The position numbers were made by a program, and so were the translations under genes. This document shows, one piece after another, positions 57,299 through 64,000 of a DNA stretch of 64,000 nt; within the stretch, counting starts at the first letter, position 1, and each line of letters starts with the position of its first letter. Source of the stretch: Candidatus Paracaedimonas acanthamoebae. Its GTDB lineage: Bacteria; Pseudomonadota; Alphaproteobacteria; Caedimonadales; Caedimonadaceae. The notes beneath the pieces are model-generated. The model worked only from the letters and a program-made list of their open reading frames with translations. It ran no database searches and had not been told where the DNA came from. The DNA lies in contig JAFKGL010000011.1 of the NCBI GenBank assembly GCA_017307065.1, positions 62,001-126,000 on the forward strand. The letters run 5' to 3'.

Positions 57299-57372
57299 GA
57301 ATATAAAAAAGCCGAAAAACCGTTTTTGGAATATCGGGTTATCCATTGTGTAATGCATAAAAGCTATTTTGC

Positions 57373-57449
57373 GCGCCCGTAGCTCAGCTGGATAGAGCGT
57401 TGCCCTCCGGAGGCAAAGGCCAGGGGTTCGAATCCCTTCGGGCGCACCA
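57373..57449 (+). tRNA. tRNA-Arg (anticodon CCG)
   Basis: This is a complete 77-base cloverleaf including encoded CCA. The acceptor GCGCCCG pairs with CGGGCGC, the D arm contains AGCTCAGCTGGATAGAGC, and the anticodon stem TTGCC/GGCAA encloses CTCCGGA (anticodon CCG). The T arm is CAGGGGTTCGAATCCCTTC. It reads arginine CGG codons. It is followed by the surface-sugar cluster. Confidence 0.97.
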
Positions 57450-57530
57450 CATTTTAGCTTAAAACGCCTCAAGATGATTGACAATTTCGAAAATTTCCTA
57501 TATTACACGTCTATCGTTTTAAAGGACTGA

Positions 57531-58895
57531 TTGCATAAAATGACATCAAGAAGCAGTGATAATGTTTTGAATTTAAATCAACTCAAAGAAAATATACGAT
57601 CTAGAAAAGCAAAGGTTGGTATCGTCGGTTTGGGATATGTAGGACTTCCACTAGCTCATGCGTTCGTCAATAATTCTTTTTCAGTTCTAGGGTTCGATAT
57701 TGATGAATCAAAAATTACTAAATTAAAAAACTCTCAATCTTACATTAAATATATACCTGCAAGCCAGATAGCGGAGATGAATAATACGGGACGATTTCAA
57801 GCGACTGTTGATCATGCACAACTAAGAGACGTGGATGTTATCATTATTTGTGTGCCAACACCGCTTACAAAGCACCGTGAACCTGACATGAGTTATGTGG
57901 TCAGTACAACTGAGGCGATTAAACCTCATTTGAAAAAAGGGCATCTTATTATCTTAGAGTCGACAACTTATCCTGGTACCACCGAAGAAGTTTTAAAGAC
58001 CATTTTAGAAAAATCTGGGCTTATATGCGGACAAGATTTCTTTTTAGGATACTCACCTGAGCGAGAAGATCCTGGAAATATTAATTATAAAATTAGCACA
58101 ATCCCTAAGGTTGTTGGAGGAGATGATCCTGATACCTTAGAAATGTGTGTAGCGCTTTATGAGGCCATTGCAGCTGGAGTTGTGACAGTTTCTTCTGTCA
58201 AAACAGCGGAAGCCGTGAAATTAACAGAGAATATTTTTCGGAGTGTTAATATCGCCCTTGTAAATGAATTAAAGATTGTTTTTGAAAAAATGGGGATTGA
58301 TGTTTGGGAGGTTATTGAGGCGGCAAAAAGTAAGCCTTTTGGTTATATGCCTTTTTATCCTGGGCCAGGATTGGGAGGGCATTGTATTCCTATAGATCCG
58401 TTTTATTTGACTTGGAAAGCCCATGAATATGGAATTTCTACACGATTTATTGAGCTTGCAGGACAAATTAATACAAGTATGCCATTGAGAATAGTCCAGC
58501 GGCTTGCAGAAGCTCTAGATGAGCGCTTCTCTCGAGGATTAAGAGGATCTAAGCTCTTGATTTTAGGAATAGCATATAAGAAAAATGTTGATGACATGCG
58601 TGAAAGCCCTGCTCTTGAAATTATGGAAATTTTAAGAGAACGAGGTGCTGAAGTATGTTATTACGATCCTTTTATTCCTGAAATTGAAAAAACAAGGGAA
58701 CATATGGAACTTGCAGGGATGAAAAGCATTGAATGTTCCATAAAAGAACTTGAAAAAATAGATGCCGTTATTATTTGCGCCGACCATGATAATGTAGATT
58801 ATAATTTTATAGTTGAAAATAGTTCTCTAGTGATTGATACGCGTAATGCAACAAAAGAAGTTAAAAATTATAGAGAGCGTATTTTTAAGGCTTAA
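57531..58895 (+). CDS. UDP-N-acetyl-D-glucosamine 6-dehydrogenase (WbpA-like)
   Basis: This 454-residue nucleotide-sugar dehydrogenase has the NAD fold VGIVGLGYVGLPLAHAF, substrate contacts YSPEREDPG, and catalytic Cys285 in GPGLGGHCIPIDPFYL. It oxidises the C6 alcohol of a UDP-HexNAc to the uronic acid. The downstream genes match steps of the UDP-2,3-diacetamido-2,3-dideoxy-D-glucuronate pathway, which supports GlcNAc as substrate. The start is TTG at 57531 (AAGGA 4 bases before) or ATG at 57540. It is the first gene of the cluster. Confidence 0.9.
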   Translation: MHKMTSRSSDNVLNLNQLKENIRSRKAKVGIVGLGYVGLPLAHAFVNNSFSVLGFDIDESKITKLKNSQSYIKYIPASQIAEMNNTGRFQATVDHAQLRDVDVIIICVPTPLTKHREPDMSYVVSTTEAIKPHLKKGHLIILESTTYPGTTEEVLKTILEKSGLICGQDFFLGYSPEREDPGNINYKISTIPKVVGGDDPDTLEMCVALYEAIAAGVVTVSSVKTAEAVKLTENIFRSVNIALVNELKIVFEKMGIDVWEVIEAAKSKPFGYMPFYPGPGLGGHCIPIDPFYLTWKAHEYGISTRFIELAGQINTSMPLRIVQRLAEALDERFSRGLRGSKLLILGIAYKKNVDDMRESPALEIMEILRERGAEVCYYDPFIPEIEKTREHMELAGMKSIECSIKELEKIDAVIICADHDNVDYNFIVENSSLVIDTRNATKEVKNYRERIFKA

Positions 58896-58910
58896 GGAGA
58901 GATAGTTAGC

Positions 58911-60470
58911 GTGTCACTTAAAATTTCAGTTTTAGGATGCGGATATTGGGGAAAAAATCATGTTCGCAACTTTTTTGAGCTAGGCTTTTTACATTCCGTT
59001 TGCGATCCTGATAAACAAACTGCAGAAAAATTTGCTCAAGAATATAAAGTTCCAGCTTTTTCATTTGAAGATATATTAAAAGATCCTTCATGTTCTGGTA
59101 TTGTTATCGCAACACCAGCGGGTTTACATGCCTCTCTTGCTGAAAGAGCTCTTGAAGCCGGAAAGCATGTTTTTGTTGAGAAACCATTAACGCTTGATAT
59201 TGCTGAAGCAGAAGCCCTTTGTTTGCTTGCTCACTCAAAGCAACGTATATTAATGGTTGGTCACATCTTACAATATCATAAGGCTTATTTAAAGCTTAAG
59301 GAAATGGTATCCAAAGGAGAATTGGGTAAATTACAATATATTTATTCAAATCGACTTAACCTCGGAAAAATTCGGACAGAAGAGAATGTTTGGTGGAATA
59401 TGGCGCCCCATGATGTCTCTATGGTTTTAGGGTTAGTTAATGAGTTACCTACAGAAGTATATGCAACAGGCGCTGCTCATTTAAATTCTCAACTCCATGA
59501 TATAGCAACAGCTCATCTAAATTTTTCAAATGGGGTAAAAGCTCATATCCATGTTTCATGGTTACATCCCTTTAAGCAACAGATGTTAGTTGTAATTGGG
59601 GATAAAGGAATGGCAGTTTTTGATGATTGCTTGCCGTGGGATCAAAAATTATCTTTTTATGATAGTCATGTTGTCTCAAAACAAAATATTTTTGAGATAA
59701 TTAAAGGAGAACAAAAATTTGTTCCTCTGGAAAACGACGAACCGCTAAAGAGGGAATGTTTATCTTTTGTCGAAGCAATTAAAACAGGAATACCTCCGAT
59801 AACTGATGGAGAAGAAGGTTTAAGAGTTTTGCAAGTATTGACGGCTGCTCAAGAATCGATGGATCAGGAAAGACGTATTGAACTTAAAAAATCTCAGTCT
59901 CAAGATTATTTTGCTCATGAATCAGCTTATGTAGATGAGGGCGCAATCGTTGGAAAAGGAACTAAGATCTGGCATTTTAGTCATATTCTAAAAGATACAA
60001 AAATCGGGGAACAAGTTATTATTGGACAGAATGTTATGATTGGTCCTGATGTTCAAATTGGGAATCGTTGTAAGATTCAAAATAATGTCAGTCTTTATAA
60101 GGGGACTATTCTTGAAGATGGGGTTTTTTGTGGTCCTTCTTGTGTTTTTACGAATGTTAATACACCCCGCGCGGAGATCGAGCGGAAAGAAGAATTTCTG
60201 CCCACTCTTATCAAGCGAGGAGCAACAATAGGAGCGAATGCGACAATTGTCTGCGGGAATACACTTGGTGCTTATAGTTTTATTGCTGCTGGTGCAGTTG
60301 TTACAAAAGAAGTTCCTGCACATGCTCTTATGGCCGGTGTTCCGGCGCGAAGAATAGGCTGGGTAAGTCATGCGGGGGAAGTTTTAGGTCCTGATTTGCA
60401 TTGTCCTCGAGAAGGACGTCGTTATCGGCAAATAGATATAGATACGCTTGAGGAGATTATAAATGAGTAA
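58911..60470 (+). CDS. Fused Gfo/Idh/MocA oxidoreductase and hexapeptide acetyltransferase (WbpB-WbpD-like)
   Basis: This is a 519-residue two-domain protein starting at GTG. Residues 1-330 form an NAD-dependent oxidoreductase (LGCGYWGKNHVRNF, then VFVEKPLTLD), as in WbpB, which makes the 3-keto sugar. Residues 335-519 form a left-handed beta-helix acetyltransferase (GAIVGKGTKIWHFSHI, IIGQNVMIGPDVQIGNRC, VVTKEVPAHALMAGVPARRIG), as in WbpD. In Pseudomonas these are separate proteins acting before and after the aminotransferase. The fusion would bring both active sites together. It overlaps the aminotransferase gene by 8 bases. Confidence 0.9.
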   Translation: MSLKISVLGCGYWGKNHVRNFFELGFLHSVCDPDKQTAEKFAQEYKVPAFSFEDILKDPSCSGIVIATPAGLHASLAERALEAGKHVFVEKPLTLDIAEAEALCLLAHSKQRILMVGHILQYHKAYLKLKEMVSKGELGKLQYIYSNRLNLGKIRTEENVWWNMAPHDVSMVLGLVNELPTEVYATGAAHLNSQLHDIATAHLNFSNGVKAHIHVSWLHPFKQQMLVVIGDKGMAVFDDCLPWDQKLSFYDSHVVSKQNIFEIIKGEQKFVPLENDEPLKRECLSFVEAIKTGIPPITDGEEGLRVLQVLTAAQESMDQERRIELKKSQSQDYFAHESAYVDEGAIVGKGTKIWHFSHILKDTKIGEQVIIGQNVMIGPDVQIGNRCKIQNNVSLYKGTILEDGVFCGPSCVFTNVNTPRAEIERKEEFLPTLIKRGATIGANATIVCGNTLGAYSFIAAGAVVTKEVPAHALMAGVPARRIGWVSHAGEVLGPDLHCPREGRRYRQIDIDTLEEIINE

Positions 60471-61638
60471 TAATACTCTTGGATCAAAAATAGAAGTTCC
60501 TAGTTCTCAAATTCACTTTATTGATCTCGAAGCCCAACAAGCAAAAATTAGGTCGCAAGTGGATCGGGCGATTAAACAGGTTCTTGATCATGGAATTTAT
60601 ATCATGGGACCTGAAGTGGCTGAGTTTGAAAAAAATTTGGGTACTTTCTGTGGGGTAAAACATAATCTCTCATGTTCAAATGGAACAGATGCTCTAGCAT
60701 TTGGTTTAATGGCCTTTGGGATAGAGCCAGGCGACGCTGTTTTTGTTCCTTCTTTTACCTTTGCGGCGACAGCAGAAGTTGTGACTTGGTTTGGAGCAAC
60801 TCCTATCTTTATCGATGTTTTAGAGGATACATACAATATGGATCCGCGTAGTCTCGAAAAGGGGATTGCTCTTGCAAAGAAACTTTCTTTAACACCTAAA
60901 GGTATTATACCGGTTGATCTTTTCGGACTTCCTGCAGATTATGATGCTATTGAATCCATTGCAAAATCTCACTCTTTGTGGATTATGGCCGATGCGGCTC
61001 AAAGTTTTGGAGCCTCTTATAAAGGGCGTCAAGTTGGGACTTTGGGTGAAATTACGACAACAAGCTTTTTTCCTGCAAAGCCCTTAGGATGCTATGGTGA
61101 TGGTGGCGCAGTTTTTACGAATAATGATGAATATGCTGCCGTCATGCGTTCAATTCGTGTTCACGGACAAGGAAGCGATAAGTATGACAATGTAAGAGTT
61201 GGTATGAATGGTCGCTTAGATACATTACAAGCAGCAATTCTTTTGCAAAAACTTGCTATTTTCCCTGAAGAAATTAAAGCTCGCAATTTAGTGGCGCAAC
61301 GTTATCAAAAGGGACTACATGATGTGGTAAAAACACCTTCTGTTCCTGAAGGATTAACTTCAGTTTGGGCGCAGTATACAGTGCAATTACCTGAAAATAT
61401 TGATCGCAAGCAATTTATGTCAAAACTTCAAGAGGCAAAAATTCCTTCGGTTGTTTATTATGTAAAACCACTCCATTTGCAAACAGCCTATAAGCATTAT
61501 CCTAGTGTTGATGGGAATTTGCCAATTTCTGAAAAATTGGCAGAGTGTGTTTTAAGTCTCCCAATGCATCCTTACTTACCGGAGAGGACTCAAGACTACA
61601 TAATCGAAGGTTTTCGCGACTTAATATCCAAGGCTTAA
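60463..61638 (+). CDS. DegT/DnrJ/EryC1/StrS aminotransferase (WbpE-like)
   Basis: This 391-residue PLP sugar aminotransferase has CSNGTDALAFGLMAFGI, ADAAQSFGASYKGR and the PLP Lys206 in TSFFPAKPLGCYGDGG. The family uses glutamate to aminate UDP-3-keto sugars; WbpE acts between WbpB and WbpD. The 8-base overlap with the preceding gene and the order support one operon. The last enzyme of the ManNAc3NAcA route, epimerase WbpI, is not in the window. Confidence 0.92.
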   Translation: MSNNTLGSKIEVPSSQIHFIDLEAQQAKIRSQVDRAIKQVLDHGIYIMGPEVAEFEKNLGTFCGVKHNLSCSNGTDALAFGLMAFGIEPGDAVFVPSFTFAATAEVVTWFGATPIFIDVLEDTYNMDPRSLEKGIALAKKLSLTPKGIIPVDLFGLPADYDAIESIAKSHSLWIMADAAQSFGASYKGRQVGTLGEITTTSFFPAKPLGCYGDGGAVFTNNDEYAAVMRSIRVHGQGSDKYDNVRVGMNGRLDTLQAAILLQKLAIFPEEIKARNLVAQRYQKGLHDVVKTPSVPEGLTSVWAQYTVQLPENIDRKQFMSKLQEAKIPSVVYYVKPLHLQTAYKHYPSVDGNLPISEKLAECVLSLPMHPYLPERTQDYIIEGFRDLISKA

Positions 61639-61705
61639 GGGATGTCTTGGTTTCTAATTTCTTCTAAGGAATGCGTGAAATCTTAACATTATTTGAAGTT
61701 TTATC

Positions 61706-62797
61706 ATGATGCTGAAAGTACGTCATGCAAGTCAAAGTCAGATTTCTTACTTATGTTTAGAGCCTGTACGTGAGGGACATGCTTCTTATACCCATGTTAT
61801 TGAAATAGTTGAAGGTTTAAAAAAATTAGGATGGAACATTAAATTATTTTCTCCTTATTATGATAATAAAGATCTGCCCCCACTTCCTAAACGAATTCTT
61901 AAAATGCTCATAGCACAATGGCAATTAATAAGTTCGGGATATTCTCCTAGGTTAATTTATATTCGTTGTCATCCCTTCAGTTTTATGACGGCAGTATGGG
62001 CTAAAATAAAAGGGATTAAAGTTATTCAAGAGGTAAATGGTCCTTATGAAGATCTTTATATTGCTTGGCCTTGGACGAGTTATTTCCGCCCTTTTTTTCG
62101 AATGTTGTATCGTAAACAATTTGAATGGGCGGAGCATGTTATTGTTGTAACACAAGGTTTAAAAAGTTTTGTTGAAGGCGAAGCCAACCATAAACGGGTG
62201 AGTGTTATTGGTAATGGAGTTAATCTCTCTCTTTTTAATCCTCAAGCAAAAACCGAGTACAAATTGCCCCCACAATTTGTAATTTTTTTTGGCACATTTT
62301 CTCCCTGGCATGGCATTTCTTTACTATTGCGAGCAGTGGAAGATCCTGAATGGCCCAAAGATATAAAATTAGTGTTTGCGGGGGATGGTACAGAGAGACT
62401 TCTTATTGAAGAGAAGTCGAAAACAAACCCCAGAATTGTATATTTAGGGCGCATTCCTTATAAGGAAGTTGGAGGGATTGTTGCTCAGTCAATCGCTAGC
62501 CTTGTTCCAATCCAAAATATTGAAAATCGAGCTTCTAAAGGTCTTTCTCCTCTTAAATTAAGTGAAACAATTGCTTGTGGTATTCCTGTAATTGTAAGTG
62601 ACCAACCTGAGCAGTCAGATTTCGTTTATAAAAATAAAGTTGGTTGGATTGTCAAGGAGCAAACACCCGATGCTTGGGCTAAAGCGGTTAAAATTGCAGT
62701 TAGCCAGGAGCGTACTAAATTTACAAAGTCTTTAATCAAGTCGATCTCTTGGGATGAAAAAGTTAAAATTTTAGAACGACTTTTATTGAAACTATAA
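61706..62797 (+). CDS. Glycosyltransferase, GT4-like
   Basis: This 363-residue GT-B glycosyltransferase has an N-terminal acceptor domain (EGLKKLGWNIKLFSPYYD, VIQEVNGPYEDL) and a nucleotide-sugar domain: VIGNGVNLSLFNP, VFAGDGTERLL, YLGRIPYKEVGGIV, and LSPLKLSETIACGIPVIVSD with the E-x7-E-like signature. It would transfer a sugar to a lipid- or polysaccharide-linked acceptor; donor and acceptor are unknown. The starts at 61706 and 61709 (ATGATG) are equally possible. It converges on the next gene with only 6 bases between stops. Confidence 0.88.
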   Translation: MMLKVRHASQSQISYLCLEPVREGHASYTHVIEIVEGLKKLGWNIKLFSPYYDNKDLPPLPKRILKMLIAQWQLISSGYSPRLIYIRCHPFSFMTAVWAKIKGIKVIQEVNGPYEDLYIAWPWTSYFRPFFRMLYRKQFEWAEHVIVVTQGLKSFVEGEANHKRVSVIGNGVNLSLFNPQAKTEYKLPPQFVIFFGTFSPWHGISLLLRAVEDPEWPKDIKLVFAGDGTERLLIEEKSKTNPRIVYLGRIPYKEVGGIVAQSIASLVPIQNIENRASKGLSPLKLSETIACGIPVIVSDQPEQSDFVYKNKVGWIVKEQTPDAWAKAVKIAVSQERTKFTKSLIKSISWDEKVKILERLLLKL

Positions 62798-62803
62798 AAC
62801 TAT

Positions 62804-64000
62804 TTATTGTATTTTATCATTAGAATAAGTTAAGCAATATTTAATAAAAAGTTCTACCAAATCTACTTTTAAAACTTGTGAAGGTGGTATTTTGAAATCC
62901 TGTATTTTCATCTTGTTGCTAAGAAATCCAGATTTTAATGATTGTGAATAACGTTTCTCTAATGTTTCTTTTGGAAAACCAAGAAAATTTTCAATCTCGT
63001 TAATATTTTTAAATGGTAATTTTTTTAAAAATTCGGATGGTTGATGCTTTATAAATTTAAAATCTTGGATTTTCTTAATGCCGTATGGTGTATAAATATT
63101 ATCTTGATATCCCCAACAATCAAAAGAACCCATATCAACAAATTCAATGTATTTTGTTTTTCGATCATACAAAATACCACTTGTTGAAGAATTAGACAAA
63201 ATTAATATATTGTTGTCATCGATAGCATAAGAACTCCAATAATGTGGATATGCGTCACTTAAAGGATTTAGATAAGAGCTCATAAATACTCTTATAGAGC
63301 GGTCTGCATTAACAAAAGAGGCATATGCAGGTGAGAGCGTTAAATCGAATAGTGATATAGGGGTAAGCCCCATAATATTATCGGAGTCATTAGATAATTT
63401 AGTGTTAAATTGAGGAAATACTTTCTTATTCATCCATTCCCAGTTATTTCTTCTGAAAGATAAAGATTCACCTTTTAAATTTTTAAGATCAATCACAACT
63501 AATCGATCTTGATAAAGACAAGAAACAAATATTTTGTTTTCCTCAAATTGAAAAGCTGAATAAGGCATATTAAAATTGTAAAGAGAAGGACCATTTTTAC
63601 CAAAATACATAATTTCTTGTAAATCCGGTGTTGTTATGAAGACATAACCTGAAGCTGTATCTGAAATTAACAATTTTTGTTCATCAAGTGTAGATTTAAC
63701 ATTAGTTACAAATCTAAATTTTTGACCAAATAATTCATTTTTATTAAACAATAGTTGCCCATCAAAATCATAACACTTTAAAAATCCTTCTCCTGCAACA
63801 TACACTTTATTATGTAGTATTAAACATCCATGGCATGCTGGAAGACCATTTTTTTTCCATTTTAACACCCAGGCTTTTTGTTCATATTCAAAAAAACAAG
63901 CTTCTCCGGCACCATAATTGGCAACAATCATATTTTTGCCGTCTTTGGAAAGATATATTCCTTCAGGCTCTTTAAAACCATCAATAATCTGCTCAAGAAT
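62804..64000 (-). CDS. Beta-propeller-like protein (5' end cut by right edge)
   Basis: The frame is open to the right edge, so the start lies outside. Before the first ATG at 63931, the 23 additional codons read ILEQIIDGFKEPEGIYLSKD and continue in frame. Repeated segments such as EPEGIYLSKDGKNMIVANYG, then GCLILHNKVYVAGEGFLKCYD and MPYSAFQFEENKIFVSCLYQ, look like blades of an NHL/SMP-30-type propeller. The C-terminus is less clear. The sequence is very AT-rich compared with the core genes. A function in polysaccharide handling is possible only by neighbourhood. Confidence 0.5.
   Translation of the reverse strand: MLEQIIDGFKEPEGIYLSKDGKNMIVANYGAGEACFFEYEQKAWVLKWKKNGLPACHGCLILHNKVYVAGEGFLKCYDFDGQLLFNKNELFGQKFRFVTNVKSTLDEQKLLISDTASGYVFITTPDLQEIMYFGKNGPSLYNFNMPYSAFQFEENKIFVSCLYQDRLVVIDLKNLKGESLSFRRNNWEWMNKKVFPQFNTKLSNDSDNIMGLTPISLFDLTLSPAYASFVNADRSIRVFMSSYLNPLSDAYPHYWSSYAIDDNNILILSNSSTSGILYDRKTKYIEFVDMGSFDCWGYQDNIYTPYGIKKIQDFKFIKHQPSEFLKKLPFKNINEIENFLGFPKETLEKRYSQSLKSGFLSNKMKIQDFKIPPSQVLKVDLVELFIKYCLTYSNDKIQ

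Overview
The window is a 64 kb piece of an alphaproteobacterial chromosome of low to moderate GC. The evidence is the gene order (hemE next to a DnaA-box-rich intergenic region and coaE; rsmG-parA-parB; secB/Tim44-like/mltA/smr; DUF3576-leuS-lptE-holA), a C4-pathway 5-aminolevulinate synthase, and sdhCDAB. Several traits suggest a host-associated lineage, possibly near Holosporales or Rickettsiales: a decayed gshB, a frameshifted secreted-protein gene, gaps in usual gene order (no mnmE/mnmG between rho and rsmG, no rsmI beside yraN), and many unrecognised secreted proteins. The assignment is inference; no 16S rRNA gene is present.

Layout. 0-3.6 kb: a 23S-type pseudouridine synthase (cut by the left edge), a class I amidotransferase-fold hydrolase, a JmjC/cupin-4 oxygenase and a porin. 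3.6-9.4 kb: DUF3576 lipoprotein, leuS, lptE, hemA, holA. 9.4-15.5 kb, leftward: parB, parA, rsmG, rho, hemJ, hemH, hemE. 15.5-15.8 kb: the probable chromosomal origin, with two perfect DnaA boxes, further variants and a TTAA-N7-TTAA CtrA-type site beside hemE. 15.8-25.8 kb: coaE, dnaQ, secB, Tim44-like gene, mltA, smr, hslVU, a HIT gene and an 1104-residue fused iron-sulfur flavoprotein. 25.8-30.1 kb: an accessory cluster of secreted proteins. 30.2-34.3 kb: LpoA-like lipoprotein, yraN, BON lipoprotein, gshB remnant, comM. 34.4-36.3 kb: two more secreted proteins. 36.6-40 kb: sdhCDAB. 40-47.2 kb: rpsT, dnaA, dnaN, recF, gyrB. 47.2-57.3 kb: small secreted proteins, a NagZ-like hydrolase, psd, pssA, phaC, recG and an OPT transporter. 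57.4-64 kb: tRNA-Arg(CCG), a surface-sugar cluster (dehydrogenase, fused oxidoreductase/acetyltransferase, aminotransferase, glycosyltransferase), and a beta-propeller-like gene cut by the right edge.

Chromosome maintenance dominates the window. Six perfect parS sites (TGTTTCACGTGAAACA) lie within 26 kb of the probable origin, together with parA/parB. Four sit inside the genes rsmG, smr, yraN and dnaA.

The most unusual material is a set of proteins with signal peptides whose other parts resemble nucleic-acid-acting toxin domains. One has a C-terminal HicA-like segment (25807-27996). One has an HxE...CxxC zinc-deaminase-like segment (28820-30064). One joins pentapeptide repeats to an Smr-like segment (34382-35566). 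These may be exported effectors. All three domain calls were made by eye from motifs and need profile or structure comparison.
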